From Pseudomonas sp. BMS12 (lineage in GTDB: Bacteria; Pseudomonadota; Gammaproteobacteria; Pseudomonadales; Pseudomonadaceae): 50,106 nucleotides of DNA. The DNA lies in contig NZ_LSOF01000008.1 of NCBI RefSeq assembly GCF_001592875.1, forward strand, positions 1 through 50,106, in the 5' to 3' direction. Numbering within the stretch: position 1 is the stretch's first letter; each line of letters begins with the position of its first letter. Shown here in pieces: positions 1 through 11,326 of this stretch. Below the pieces are notes generated by a model. It was given only the letters and a program-made list of their open reading frames with translations, searched no databases and was not told the DNA's origin. Both the position numbers and the translations under genes were made by a program.

Positions 1-880
1 AGGTTTGCGCAGATGTGCTACCGCCACCATCGGCCTGGATACGGGCCTGCTCGCCCAAGCCCAGGCTGCCCACCTGTAATAATACGGAGCCACCGCTACC
101 TGAGCCGTAGCTTGAACCAGCGATCGTCTGACCATCAGCGAGAATCAGACCATCGAGACTCAGGCTGTCCGCAATCAACTCCAGAGCACCGCCACCACGC
201 GTTACTGATGATGAGCTGTTGCGCCCCCCCGTACCCAAATCTCGCGGCAGACGGTAATCGCCGTAGCTAGCCAATGAATAATAATTGGTACTACCCGTGG
301 AATAGCCGCCACCACGCCCACCATAACTGCCGCCACTGTAATAATTGGTGTTGAGGCCAGTATTGGCCACGTTGCCTTTGGCGCTTACGTCAATACGGGA
401 GCTGGCATCAATGCGTATGCTGTCTGCACTTATGCTCAGGCTGTATCCCGTTGGCGAAATGACACGCGCACCAGTGCGCAAAGTCAGGCTGCCGAAGCGA
501 GTAGCACCGTAGAGGGTCAGTGTGGCGCCCTCGACGATCACATCATCGCCAGCGTACTGCTGGCTGTCTCTCGGCAGAGTGAGATTGCTATCAATCACAA
601 TCTCCTGCGCCACTGCCCAAGAAGGTAGGCAGAGCGCAAAAAAATAGCCTGCCAGGGTCAACCCAAGAGGCTGCCTTGCTGGCGCACCTAAACCTAGTGA
701 AGTTATTGAAAGTGAGGGCCATGGGCGAAAATCGGAAGCCCTTCCCCTGCTACTCACCACCAAGATGGAGGTAGAGGCTGCGGCCAGGCGTGCCAACAGG
801 CTCTTGAAAACACCCCCAACACAAAGCAATCCGACCCACACCGCAAGGCGGCAGGAACGCGCGATCCCCCTGAACTCCAT
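1..880 (-). CDS. Large secreted Gly/Ser-rich protein, N-terminal part (truncated by window edge)
   Basis: The minus-strand frame stays open from an ATG at 880 to the left edge (about 293 codons). The start has an AAAGGA ribosome site 8 bases upstream. The first ~92 residues hold two hydrophobic stretches (about 11-24 and 71-91). The second ends in a good signal-peptidase site (SWAVA, then Q92). The mature part begins with short valine/isoleucine/leucine-rich strands, as in secreted beta-helix proteins. It is followed by Gly/Ser/Tyr-rich segments with a repeated NYYS motif (TNYYSGG and TNYYSLA) and more beta-helix-like turns. I infer a surface or secreted adhesin-like protein; no family is certain. 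A start nearer the second hydrophobic stretch (for example GTG at 757) cannot be excluded. The neighbouring integrase remnant suggests acquired DNA. Confidence 0.7.
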   Translation of the reverse strand, partial: MEFRGIARSCRLAVWVGLLCVGGVFKSLLARLAAASTSILVVSSRGRASDFRPWPSLSITSLGLGAPARQPLGLTLAGYFFALCLPSWAVAQEIVIDSNLTLPRDSQQYAGDDVIVEGATLTLYGATRFGSLTLRTGARVISPTGYSLSISADSIRIDASSRIDVSAKGNVANTGLNTNYYSGGSYGGRGGGYSTGSTNYYSLASYGDYRLPRDLGTGGRNSSSSVTRGGGALELIADSLSLDGLILADGQTIAGSSYGSGSGGSVLLQVGSLGLGEQARIQADGGGSTSAQT

Positions 881-1294
881 CAAGCAAATCCTTTTGTTCT
901 TGAGACTAAAACTAGGAGCGCAACCGACAACTCAAAACAGGCACGAGAAGGATACGCACTGAAAAAGACGGCGGATTATCGATGCTCTCAACATGGAGAC
1001 GCAACTCAAAAAATTCGCCCTAACAAGCTGACTTGTAGCGATCAACTACTCCTTCAATGCACGACTGGGAGTCCCGCCGATCAGCCATTACCTAATGCCC
1101 CGTTACAGCTAACTCAGGCCACATCAATTCATCCATGGGTTACCACCTGCGGTGGCCGAAGAAAAACTTAACCCGCAGCCCGGAAAGGGTTGACCACTCA
1201 GAGTGCCGCAGACCAAGGGTGAGACGATCCAAGCCTTCCCGTCGCCAAACGCGCATGTAAAACAGACCTATGACCTGCATCACCCTCGTGACCT
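881..1294. other. Gene-free stretch between secreted-protein gene and integrase remnant
   Basis: About 410 bases with no convincing gene. A 72-codon minus-strand frame (1140-1358) overlaps the integrase remnant and resembles nothing I know. The part nearest 880 must hold the promoter of the leftward gene. The composition is more AT-rich than the core genes to the right, which fits decayed acquired DNA. I see no tRNA gene or clear attachment repeat. Confidence 0.5.
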
Positions 1295-1519
1295 GTGTTG
1301 AACGCTTTGGGCGGCCGTTATCGGCCTCCGTACAACTGCCGCCATACCTATGCGACAATATGCTTTATGCCTGGCATGAACCCCGCTTTCATATCCCAGC
1401 AGCTCGGCCATAGCGTGCAGATGCTGCTGACTACGTACGCCCGCTGGATTAACTCAAGCTCCGAATGGAGCGAACTGGAAAAGCTGAAAATTGCTATCAG
1501 CCGCCCAGACCACAGCTAA
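1295..1519 (+). pseudogene. Tyrosine integrase, C-terminal remnant
   Basis: The 74 codons match the C-terminal end of phage/island tyrosine recombinases: PPYNCRHTYAT (box II arginine region), then QQLGHSVQML (LGH box), then TTYARW with the likely nucleophilic tyrosine, and a typical tail. The N-terminal DNA-binding part and the first catalytic arginine and lysine are absent, and an in-frame TGA at 1289 lies just before the fragment. It therefore cannot be a working recombinase. Its end abuts the ybiT leader, so an element probably once inserted or excised here. The GTG at 1295 is only the first possible codon of the open frame, not a supported start. Confidence 0.8.
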
Positions 1520-1539
1520 GTTATTGATAGGTAAACCCT

Positions 1540-3126
<1,587 letters not shown>

Positions 3127-3186
3127 GTGCACGGAATCGCTGCGCGCCGGCCAGCCGTTCGCGATATCCCTAAACGCCGTCGATAG

Positions 3187-3217
3187 AAAAAGGGCATCCA
3201 TGGGATGCCCTTTTTAT
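3187..3217 (+). terminator. Intrinsic terminator after ybiT
   Basis: An AAAAAGGGCATCC arm pairs with GGATGCCCTTTTT around a short loop, with an A-run before and a T-run after, so it could work in both directions. Confidence 0.85.
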
Positions 3218-3228
3218 TGCACGACTAT

Positions 3229-3270
3229 TGTGGGGGCGGCTTTAGCCGCAATGGTTCTAGCCCCCCCACA
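3229..3270. repeat. REP-like nested palindrome between convergent genes
   Basis: An inner hairpin GCGGCT-tt-AGCCGC (3236-3249) sits inside an outer inverted repeat TGTGGGGG (3229-3236) / CCCCCACA (3263-3270). The GCGGCTTTAGCCGC core is typical of Pseudomonas REP elements. It directly abuts the livF stop codon and may end that leftward transcript. Confidence 0.6.
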
Positions 3271-3987
3271 TCAGTGGCCGCCGAGATAGGCGCTGCGCAC
3301 CTCCTCGTTGCCCAGCAACTCCTCGCCGGTGCCGCTCATGCGAATCTGTCCGGTGACCATCACGTAGCCGCGATCCGACAGCTTCAGCGCGTGGTTGGCG
3401 TTCTGCTCCACCAGGAAGATGGTCATGCCGCTTTTGGCCAGCTCGCGCAGGGTCTGGAAGATCTGTTTGACGATGATCGGAGCCAGCCCCAGCGAAGGTT
3501 CGTCGAGCAGCAGCAGCTTGGGCCTGCTCATCAGGGCGCGGGCGATGGCGAGCATCTGCTGCTCACCGCCGGACATGGTCATGGCGCGCTGATTGCGCCG
3601 CTCCTTGAGTCGCGGGAACAGCTCGAACATGCGTTGCATGTCCTCGTCCGCATGGGCGGTGCCAATGGGAATGGTGCCCATCAGCAGGTTCTCCTCCACA
3701 CTCATGTCGGGGAACACCCGGCGCCCTTCCGGCGACTGGGCGATGCCGTTGGAGGCCACGTAGTGCGCCGTCTTGCGACTGATGTCCTCGCCGCGCAGCA
3801 GGATCTGCCCGGCGGCGATGCGCGGCTGGCCGAAGATCGACATCAGCAGGCTGGACTTGCCCGCACCGTTGGCGCCGATCAGCGCCACCGTCTCGCCTTC
3901 GTTCACCTGCAGCGACACCTTGTGCAACGCCTGGATCGGCCCGTAGAACACATCGACTTCACGAAACTCCAGCAACGGGACCGTCAT
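3271..3987 (-). CDS. livF: Branched-chain amino acid ABC transporter ATPase LivF/BraG
   Basis: Cytoplasmic ATPase, one of two that power uptake of leucine, isoleucine, valine and related amino acids. The 238 residues carry Walker A GANGAGKSS near residue 38, Q-loop region SPEGRRVFPDM, signature MSGGEQQML and Walker B LLLLDEPSLGLAP, followed by the LivF-type VEQN motif. Its ATG overlaps the end of livG by 4 bases, so the two are translationally coupled. It is the last gene of the leftward livKHMGF run. Annotation of this family as amino-acid specific is by homology; some paralogues carry other amides. Confidence 0.93.
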   Translation of the reverse strand: MTVPLLEFREVDVFYGPIQALHKVSLQVNEGETVALIGANGAGKSSLLMSIFGQPRIAAGQILLRGEDISRKTAHYVASNGIAQSPEGRRVFPDMSVEENLLMGTIPIGTAHADEDMQRMFELFPRLKERRNQRAMTMSGGEQQMLAIARALMSRPKLLLLDEPSLGLAPIIVKQIFQTLRELAKSGMTIFLVEQNANHALKLSDRGYVMVTGQIRMSGTGEELLGNEEVRSAYLGGH

Positions 3988-4856
3988 ACCAGCTCCTCTT
4001 CGTCGGTACCCAGGTAGGCGGCGATGACTTTCTCGTCATGGCGAATGGCGGCCGGATCGCCACGGGCGATCACGTCGCCATGATCAAGCACGATGATATG
4101 GTCGGAGATATTCATGACCATGCCCATGTCGTGCTCGATCAGCAGCACGGTGAGGCCGTGATGGTCGCGCAGGTAGCGGATGATGCGGCTCAGCGCCTCG
4201 GTTTCCGAAGGGTTGAGGCCAGCTGCCGGCTCGTCGAGGCAGATGATCTCCGGCCGCGTGCACATGGCCCGGGCAATCTCCAGGCGGCGCTGCTGGCCGT
4301 AGGACAACTCGCCGGCCAGGCGGTTGGCCGCATCCACCAGGTCGACCACCTCCAGCCAGTAAAAGGCGTGGTCCAGCGCCTCGCTCTCCGCACGCCGATA
4401 GCCTGGCGTGTTGAGGATGCCCGCCAGCAGGTTGCGGTTGACGAACAGGTGCTGGGCTACCAGCAGATTCTCCAGCACCGACATCTCGCGAAACAGGCGA
4501 ATGTTCTGGAAGGTACGCGCCAGGCCGGCGCGATTGACCAGGTGGGTGCCGCCGAACATCTTGTAGTAGATACGGCTGCCAAGGCGCGCCGGGCTGAGGA
4601 AGTCGTCGACCTGGAACGGCTGGCCGAGCACCTTGATCACGTCCGTGGGCCGGCTCTGGGTATTGAGCTGGATACGCCCGCCGGTGGCCTGGTAGAAGCC
4701 GGTCAGGCAGTTGAACACCGTGGTCTTGCCAGCCCCATTGGGGCCGATCAGGGCAGTGATGGAGTGGCGCTCGACGTCCAGATTGACGTCATTGAGGGCC
4801 TTGATACCGCCGAAGTGCATCATCAGGTGTTCGACACTGAGTATTTTATCGCTCAT
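3984..4856 (-). CDS. livG: Branched-chain amino acid ABC transporter ATPase LivG/BraF
   Basis: Second cytoplasmic ATPase of the LIV system. Walker [10 protein letters not shown] near residue 37, signature [15 protein letters not shown] and Walker [13 protein letters not shown] are intact. At 290 residues it is longer than the usual ~255. The extra segment after the first strands (about residues 65-105) is a known variant form in Pseudomonas homologues. It overlaps livM upstream and livF downstream by 4 bases each. Confidence 0.93.
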   Translation of the reverse strand: MSDKILSVEHLMMHFGGIKALNDVNLDVERHSITALIGPNGAGKTTVFNCLTGFYQATGGRIQLNTQSRPTDVIKVLGQPFQVDDFLSPARLGSRIYYKMFGGTHLVNRAGLARTFQNIRLFREMSVLENLLVAQHLFVNRNLLAGILNTPGYRRAESEALDHAFYWLEVVDLVDAANRLAGELSYGQQRRLEIARAMCTRPEIICLDEPAAGLNPSETEALSRIIRYLRDHHGLTVLLIEHDMGMVMNISDHIIVLDHGDVIARGDPAAIRHDEKVIAAYLGTDEEELV

Positions 4857-6124
4857 GGTGCCACCCCCTTGCGCGGTTCGACCCCGGTGCGGCTGATGCG
4901 GATCAGCCCACGCGGGCGCCAGATCATCATCAGCACCATCAGCACACCGAACAGCAGCACCCGGTAATCGGCAAAGGTGCGCAGCAGCTCCGGCGCCACG
5001 GTCAGCACGAAGGCGGCGATCACCACACCGACGGTCGAGCCCATGCCACCGAGTACGACGATGGCGAGGATCAACGCCGACTCGAAGAAGGTGAAGGACG
5101 ACGGATTGACGAAGCCCTGGTAGGTGGCGAAGAACACCCCCGCCAGGCCGGCCGTGGAGGCGCCGATCATGAAAGCCGAGAGCTTCACCAGGACATGGTT
5201 GAGGCCCATGGCACGGCAGGCGATTTCATCCTCGCGCAGCGCTTCCCAGGCCCGGCCGACCGGCATCCGGGTCAGGCGGTGCTTGATGTAGAGCACCAGC
5301 ATGACCACCACCAACAGCACCGCGTAGATGAACATGAACTTCATGTTGGCGTCGTAGCTGACGCCGAAGAACTCGTGGTATGGCACCCCGCCATCCTTGG
5401 CCCGACGACTGAACTCCAGGCCGAACAGGGTCGGCCCCGGCACCGACATGCCGTTCGGCCCGCCGGTGAAACTCAGCCAATTGTTCAGCACCAGGCGGAT
5501 GATCTCACCGAAGCCCAGGGTGACGATGGCCAGGTAGTCGCCATGCATGCGCAACACCGGGAAACCGAGGATGGCCCCCGCCACTGCCGCCATCAGCGCC
5601 GCCAGCGGCAGTACGGTCCAGAAGCCCAGATCGAGGTAGTGGTAACCCAGCGCCAGGCCGTAGGCACCGATGGCGTAGAACGCCACGTAGCCCAGGTCGA
5701 GCAAGCCGGCCAGGCCGACCACTATGTTCAGGCCCAGGCCCAGCAGCACGTAGATCAGCCCGAGGATGACCACGGTGAGCAGGTACTTGCTGGCGAACAG
5801 CGGAAAGATCAGCGCCGCCACCAGCAGCAGAGGCGCCACCCAGCGCAGGCGGCTGCGATGTCCGGGCGGCAGTACGTGCACACCGGAATCGCTGCCTTCG
5901 AAGCTGTCGAGCAGGCTGCGGCCGCGGGAGGTCTGCAGGAACAGGCCGAGTGCCAGGCGGCCGAGCATCACCGCAGCGACGATCAATACCAGGCGCTTGG
6001 GCTCCAGATTGAAGCTATAGCCATCGAGTACCACGCCGACGATGGGGCCGAACACGATCAACGCCACCAGGCCGGCCAGGGCGACGTCGAGCAGCACGCG
6101 TTTGATATCCAGTTTCTCGCTCAT
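4853..6124 (-). CDS. livM: Branched-chain amino acid ABC transporter permease LivM/BraE
   Basis: Inner-membrane permease with about ten hydrophobic segments in 423 residues. A long N-terminal extension (about 100 residues with two to three membrane spans) precedes the conserved core, as in Pseudomonas BraE. The core includes [15 protein letters not shown] and the ATPase-contact EAA-like loop [19 protein letters not shown] chose the ATG at 6124 because GAGGAG lies 5 bases upstream; an in-frame GTG at 6130 is the alternative. It starts 9 bases after livH and ends overlapping livG. Confidence 0.92.
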   Translation of the reverse strand: MSEKLDIKRVLLDVALAGLVALIVFGPIVGVVLDGYSFNLEPKRLVLIVAAVMLGRLALGLFLQTSRGRSLLDSFEGSDSGVHVLPPGHRSRLRWVAPLLLVAALIFPLFASKYLLTVVILGLIYVLLGLGLNIVVGLAGLLDLGYVAFYAIGAYGLALGYHYLDLGFWTVLPLAALMAAVAGAILGFPVLRMHGDYLAIVTLGFGEIIRLVLNNWLSFTGGPNGMSVPGPTLFGLEFSRRAKDGGVPYHEFFGVSYDANMKFMFIYAVLLVVVMLVLYIKHRLTRMPVGRAWEALREDEIACRAMGLNHVLVKLSAFMIGASTAGLAGVFFATYQGFVNPSSFTFFESALILAIVVLGGMGSTVGVVIAAFVLTVAPELLRTFADYRVLLFGVLMVLMMIWRPRGLIRISRTGVEPRKGVAP

Positions 6125-6133
6125 CGTCACTCC

Positions 6134-7048
<915 letters not shown>

Positions 7049-7147
7049 ACGCACTCTCGTCCGGGCATGACCAGGCGGCCATGCGCATCAATCAGACGGG
7101 AAGCACCTACGCGGTAGTTGCAGCCGTTTCAGCCTTCCCGGACTGCG

Positions 7148-7175
7148 CCGGCCGGGGGGCTGCGCCACCGGCCGG
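7148..7175 (-). other. GC-rich stem-loop between livK and livH
   Basis: Two copies of CCGGCCGG (7148-7155 and 7168-7175) can pair around a 12-base loop; there is no T-run. Such hairpins after periplasmic binding-protein genes commonly stabilise the upstream message or attenuate read-through. That role is inferred here. Confidence 0.5.
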
Positions 7176-7189
7176 TCTCGTGGTAACGC

Positions 7190-8314
7190 TTACTTCATCT
7201 GGTGGTACTTGCCGGCGTCGTCCCACTCGTACATCACGTAGTCGGACACCTTCAGGTCACCCTTGGCATCGAAGGCCTTCTTGCCCATCACGGTATCCAC
7301 CGGGTTGGCCTTAAGCCACTCGCTGGCCTTGGCGCCATCGGTACCGCCGGTGGCGTTGAAGGCTGCGGCCAGGGCCTGCACCGAGGCGTAGGCGTACAGG
7401 GTGTAGCCTTCCGGCTCGTAGCCACTGGCGCGGAACTTGTCGATCACCGCCTTGCCATCGGGAATCAGGCGCGGGTCGGCACCAAAGGTCATCAGCACAC
7501 CCTTGGTGTACTGCGGGCCACCGGCGGTGGTGACCATCTCGTCGGTGACCACGCAGTCGCCGGAAAGGAACTTGGCATCCAGGCCCTGCTCGCGCATCTG
7601 CCGTACCAGCGGGCCGGCTTCCGGGTGGCAGCCGCCGAAGTAGACGACTTCGGCGCCAGCGCCACGAATCTTGGTGACCAGGGCGTTGAAGTCCTTCTCG
7701 CCACGGGTCAGACCTTCATACAGCACCGGCTCGACGCCGCGTTTTTCCAGCTGCGCCTTGGTGGCATCGGCCAGGCCCTGGCCATAGGTGTCCTTGTCGT
7801 GCACCACGGCGACCTTCTTGGCCTTGAGGGTATCGACGATGTAGTCACCGGCAACGATGCCCTGCTGGTCGTCGCGGCCGCACATGCGGAACATCGCGCC
7901 CAGACCGCGCTCGGTTACCTGCGGGTTGGTCGAGGCCGGGGTGATGGCGATGATGCCCGCCTCGTCATACACCTCGGAGGCCGGAATGGTGGAAGAGGAG
8001 CAGAAGTGGCCGACCACGCCGACGGCCTTGTCCGAGTCGACCAGGCGGTTGGCCACCGAGACGGCCTGCTTCGGTTCGCAGGCGTCGTCCGCCTTGACCA
8101 GCTTGATCTTCTCGCCGTTCACCCCACCGGCAGCATTGATGTCCTCGGCGGCCTGGGTCGCGCCACGCCAGTACTGCTCGCCAAAGGAGGCGTTGGCACC
8201 GGTATGTGGGCCTGCCACGCCGATCACGACATCGGCCAGGGCCAGGGAAGAAGTGCCCATCGCGGAGGCTACCGCGAGAGCCAGAAAGCCTTTTCTGAAA
8301 AACTTCTGCGACAT
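7190..8314 (-). CDS. livK: Branched-chain amino acid-binding periplasmic protein
   Basis: Periplasmic ligand-binding subunit of the adjacent transporter. A signal peptide occupies about residues 1-27 (basic MSQKFFRKG, hydrophobic core, LALA cleavage). The rest fits the type I solute-binding fold (Peripla_BP_6): VIGVAGPHTGANASFGEQ at the start, then DDACEPKQAV and GHFCSSSTIPAS, which line the amino acid pocket. I chose the ATG at 8314 because CAGGAG lies 9 bases upstream; the frame extends 11 codons further. It resembles the second LIV-binding protein of pseudomonads (PA4913-like, from memory) more than BraC itself. Confidence 0.92.
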   Translation of the reverse strand: MSQKFFRKGFLALAVASAMGTSSLALADVVIGVAGPHTGANASFGEQYWRGATQAAEDINAAGGVNGEKIKLVKADDACEPKQAVSVANRLVDSDKAVGVVGHFCSSSTIPASEVYDEAGIIAITPASTNPQVTERGLGAMFRMCGRDDQQGIVAGDYIVDTLKAKKVAVVHDKDTYGQGLADATKAQLEKRGVEPVLYEGLTRGEKDFNALVTKIRGAGAEVVYFGGCHPEAGPLVRQMREQGLDAKFLSGDCVVTDEMVTTAGGPQYTKGVLMTFGADPRLIPDGKAVIDKFRASGYEPEGYTLYAYASVQALAAAFNATGGTDGAKASEWLKANPVDTVMGKKAFDAKGDLKVSDYVMYEWDDAGKYHQMK

Positions 8315-8617
8315 GGAGATGTGCTCCTGAGAGTTTTGGGTTGGCATCCTGCGTCAGCAAGGCCTATGCCAGGTCAGTCGGAGGGAGACTCGCGGGGAAG
8401 CACCGCGACGAGCTCAATGCACCGAGCCAGGGGGCTTCAGCAAATCTCGTAAAAAAACCTACCACGGGGTTTCACCACGCACCGGGTTGCACCTTTTGAG
8501 CGAAATTCCGTCTACTTTTGGTAACCGGTTGCACCCAAAGGCGCTACTCGCACCCGCGCGGTGCGACAAAACTACCCAGCCGCACCAACGATAGTCACTT
8601 CTACGCAAAACGTGCCG
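8315..8617. promoter_or_regulatory. livK upstream region with spaced direct repeat
   Basis: About 300 non-coding bases. ACCGGGTTGCACC (8481-8493) recurs as ACCGG-TTGCACCC (8524-8536), start to start 43 bases or about four helical turns. A further GGTGCGAC lies near 8559. On the livK strand these read as GGTGCAACC-type boxes, so they may be paired operators for the livK promoter. No clear sigma54 or sigma70 promoter was identified. Confidence 0.35.
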
Positions 8618-9124
8618 TCAGGCAGCGCCCATGTAATCCATCTTGCCGATGCCCAAACCGTTGTGGCGCAAAATCGCGTAGGCGGTGGTGACGTGGAAAT
8701 AGAAGTTGGGTAGCGCGAAATGCAGCACGTAATCCGGCGCCTTGAAGCTGAACTCGGAGTTGGGGAACTTGAGCAGGATGTCACGCCCTTCGCCGGCATT
8801 GATCTGCTCCGGCGTCACACTCTTGATGAAGTCGAGGGTCTTGCCGATGCGCGCCTGCAGCTCGGCGAAATTGCTTTCGTTGTCGGCAAAGCTCGGTGGC
8901 TCGACCCCGGCCAGGCGCGCCGCGCAGCCCTTGGCCACATCACTGGCGATCTGCACCTGGCGGGTCAGCGGATGCATGTCCGGCGCCAGGCGCGCATTGA
9001 GCAGCACAGAGGGGTCGATCTTGCGCTCTTCGGCGTAGGCCACGGCCTTGTCGAGGATGGCCGAGAGGTTGCCGAACATGCGTACGAACTGGGGAATAGA
9101 GGTTTGGTACAGGGACAGCGACAT
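8618..9124 (-). CDS. DUF1993 family protein
   Basis: 168 residues, cytoplasmic, with the pattern of the DUF1993 family: SLYQTSIPQFVRMFGNLSAILDKA at the start and an NFYFHVTTAYAILRHNG helix near the end. This family is related to the DinB/YfiT-like four-helix fold; no reaction is known. AGGAG lies 9 bases before the ATG. It stands alone, divergent from the next gene. Confidence 0.85.
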   Translation of the reverse strand: MSLSLYQTSIPQFVRMFGNLSAILDKAVAYAEERKIDPSVLLNARLAPDMHPLTRQVQIASDVAKGCAARLAGVEPPSFADNESNFAELQARIGKTLDFIKSVTPEQINAGEGRDILLKFPNSEFSFKAPDYVLHFALPNFYFHVTTAYAILRHNGLGIGKMDYMGAA

Positions 9125-9201
9125 GACAGGGGCTCCTTGCAGAGAGTGGGCAGAACTCTGCTAGGTTAGCCGCATTGCCGGACAGGAGAAGGAAAAACGC
9201 C

Positions 9202-9549
9202 ATGACCGAGGAACAGATTGCCGACTTCTGCCTGCAACTGCCGGGCGCACGGGAAGACTACAAATGGGGCGGCGTACGGGTGTTCTCGGTGGCCGGCAAC
9301 AAGATGTTCGCCTTGCTCAGTGCCGGGTTGTCCTTCAAGGTCGGGCCGGAGCTGTTCCTTGGCATGGTCGACCGCCCGGGCATCCGCCCTGCCCCCTACC
9401 TGGCCCGCGCCCACTGGGTGAGCATGGCGCTCCCCTGCCCCCTCGGCGATGACGAGCTGCGCGAGCTTCTTGCCTATTCCCACCAACTGGTGGTGCGCAA
9501 ACTGCCGAAGATTCGCCAGGCAGGCCTGCTGCTCGACAGCGTCCCGTAA
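9202..9549 (+). CDS. MmcQ/YjbR family DNA-binding-fold protein
   Basis: 115 residues with the family's opening helix and the GAREDYKWGGVRVFSVAGNKMFAL strand pattern. MmcQ/YjbR proteins have a double-wing fold that may bind DNA; their cellular role is unclear. I chose the ATG at 9202 because AGGAGAAGG precedes it by 9 bases; the open frame extends 9 codons upstream without a site. It is a single-gene unit divergent from the DUF1993 gene. Confidence 0.82.
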   Translation: MTEEQIADFCLQLPGAREDYKWGGVRVFSVAGNKMFALLSAGLSFKVGPELFLGMVDRPGIRPAPYLARAHWVSMALPCPLGDDELRELLAYSHQLVVRKLPKIRQAGLLLDSVP

Positions 9550-9591
9550 CCGCGAGCAGCACTCACCAAGGTGCAGGCTGCGTCGGCCGCT

Positions 9592-10287
9592 TTACAGCGG
9601 CACCAGGTGTCCAAGATAGCGCCCACCGAGCAGCAGCCGGTCCAGCCAGAACACCTGGTGCAACAGGACGATCGACCAGAACACCAGCTGAAACGAAACC
9701 TTGCGCGTCTTGTGGCGAAACACCTGCTGCGCCACCAATGCCCCCGGCCAGCCGCCGAGCAGTTCGGCGATATCCAGGCTGTTTTCCGGAGTCCGCCAGC
9801 GGCCCTTCTGTGCGTGCTGCTTGTCCAGCCAGTACTGGCAGAAGCTGAACAGGCTGAGCAACGGGTAGGCCAAGACCCACCAGAACAACCCAGCGGCCAG
9901 CAACTGCAGGCTGCCCCACACAGGCAGTGCGCACAGCCCCAGGAACATCAGCAGCTTGGCCGAGAAATGCTGGATGCCCAAGCGCTCCGCTCGGGCGCCA
10001 TTGGCCGCTTTCACCGCGGTTGACGACTTGCCGCTGGTCTCAGCCTTCGGTTTGCGCCGGATCGCCGGACGGTCGAGACTCAGCCCCTCATGCCGCATGT
10101 GCTGCGCGCGAGGCCTCCCCTGCGCATCGGCCCCGGCGACATAGAGCACCGCATCGCCCACCTGCGGCCGGCGCTCTCCGCGCACGGCGGAGATATGTAC
10201 GAACAGCGGCTGCCCAGCACCTTCGGGCTGGATGAAGCCGAAGCCCTTGTCGTCATTCCAGCTTTTCAGCGTGCCACGCAGTTCCAT
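9592..10287 (-). CDS. Cold-shock domain fused to DUF1294 membrane protein
   Basis: Two-part protein of 231 residues. Residues 1-65 are an OB-fold cold-shock domain with RNP1-like KGFGFIQPEG and LFVHISAV, the single-strand nucleic acid binding surface. A basic linker (about 66-105) leads to three or four membrane spans of the DUF1294 type, including the family motif DKQHAQKGRWRTPENSLDIAELLGGWPGA. It presumably tethers an RNA-binding module to the inner membrane. It follows uppP by 6 bases and is probably cotranscribed. The domain combination is known in proteobacteria; the function is not. Confidence 0.88.
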   Translation of the reverse strand: MELRGTLKSWNDDKGFGFIQPEGAGQPLFVHISAVRGERRPQVGDAVLYVAGADAQGRPRAQHMRHEGLSLDRPAIRRKPKAETSGKSSTAVKAANGARAERLGIQHFSAKLLMFLGLCALPVWGSLQLLAAGLFWWVLAYPLLSLFSFCQYWLDKQHAQKGRWRTPENSLDIAELLGGWPGALVAQQVFRHKTRKVSFQLVFWSIVLLHQVFWLDRLLLGGRYLGHLVPL

Positions 10288-10294
10288 GCCGACC

Positions 10295-11128
10295 TCAATG
10301 CGCCCGGGCGCTGCTCCAGTCGATCAGGTCGAACTGCCAGGTGGCGAGGATCAGCAGACCGAATCCGATGCGGTACCAGGCGAACAGCGCATAGCTGTGG
10401 TTGGCTATGAACTTGAGCAGGCCGCGCACGGCGATCATGGCGAAGATGAAAGACACCACGAAACCCAGGGCGAACACCGGCAGGTCGCCCGGCTGAAACA
10501 GCTCACGATACTTGTAGCCGGAGTAGACAGCGGCGCCGACCATGGTCGGCATCGCCAGGAAGAAGGAGAACTCGGTGGCGGCGCGGCGCGACAGGCCGAA
10601 CAGCAGGCCACCGATAATGGTGGACGCCGAGCGCGAGGTGCCCGGAATCATCGCCAGGCACTGGGCAAAGCCGATCTTCAGTGCCTCCTTCCAGCTCATG
10701 TCATCCACCTCTTGCACGGTGATCTCGTGCTGGCGCTGTTCGGCCCACAGCATGACCACGCCACCGATCACCAGGGCTGCAGCCACGGTAATGGCATTGA
10801 ACAGATATTCGTGGATCAGATCGGCGAAGGCCACGCCGATAACCACCGCCGGCAAGACGGCGATCAACAGATTGGCGGTAAAGCGCTGCGCCTGTAGCTG
10901 GTGCGGTACGTTGATGACGATTTCGAGAATCTTGCGGCGAAACTCCCAGACCACCGCCAGGATGGCACCGAGCTGGATGATGATGTTGAAGGCCATGGCC
11001 CGCTCGCCGCCAAAACCGATCAGGTCGGCCACCACGATCTGGTGGCCGGTGCTGGAAATCGGTAAAAACTCGGTCAGCCCTTCTACAACGCCCAGGATCA
11101 CGGCTTTCAGGGCGATCAACAAATCCAT
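10295..11128 (-). CDS. uppP: Undecaprenyl-diphosphatase UppP (BacA)
   Basis: Integral membrane phosphatase that converts undecaprenyl diphosphate to the monophosphate lipid carrier for peptidoglycan and surface-polymer synthesis; it gives bacitracin tolerance when abundant. The 277 residues contain both signature boxes, [14 protein letters not shown] (residues 16-29, with catalytic Glu/His) and the PGTSRSAST box in the second repeat, with about seven to eight membrane spans. It is transcribed leftward ahead of the cold-shock/DUF1294 gene. Confidence 0.95.
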   Translation of the reverse strand: MDLLIALKAVILGVVEGLTEFLPISSTGHQIVVADLIGFGGERAMAFNIIIQLGAILAVVWEFRRKILEIVINVPHQLQAQRFTANLLIAVLPAVVIGVAFADLIHEYLFNAITVAAALVIGGVVMLWAEQRQHEITVQEVDDMSWKEALKIGFAQCLAMIPGTSRSASTIIGGLLFGLSRRAATEFSFFLAMPTMVGAAVYSGYKYRELFQPGDLPVFALGFVVSFIFAMIAVRGLLKFIANHSYALFAWYRIGFGLLILATWQFDLIDWSSARAH

Positions 11129-11142
11129 GCACTACCTCGGAC

Positions 11143-11169
11143 TGGGCTTTTCGTGAGAGCGGCCGATAA
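11143..11169 (+). promoter_or_regulatory. Possible FliA (sigma28) promoter for the chemoreceptor
   Basis: An exact GCCGATAA -10 element at 11162-11169 lies 11 bases after TGGGCTTT, a poor match to the TAAAGTTT -35 box. Chemoreceptor genes are often FliA-controlled. The implied leader to the ATG at 11327 is about 150 bases. Confidence 0.4.
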
Positions 11170-11326
11170 GGATCTTGGGAACCTGCTCGGGCAGGCAACA
11201 AAAATAGATGCGGATGCTACCAGAAGCCCTGGCCAGACGCGCTGCGTCCAAAGCCCGATTGATCTGATACTAAACTGCCACTTAACTGTACCGACTGCAC
11301 TCAGATAACAAGAATTTGGAGTTGCC

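Noticed and set aside
881..1294. Possible tRNA gene as the integration site
   Set aside because: No cloverleaf, TTCGANTC-type T-loop or CCA end could be found by eye on either strand.
1140..1358. 72-codon minus-strand open frame near the integrase scar
   Set aside because: No ribosome site or family resemblance, and it overlaps the better supported integrase remnant.
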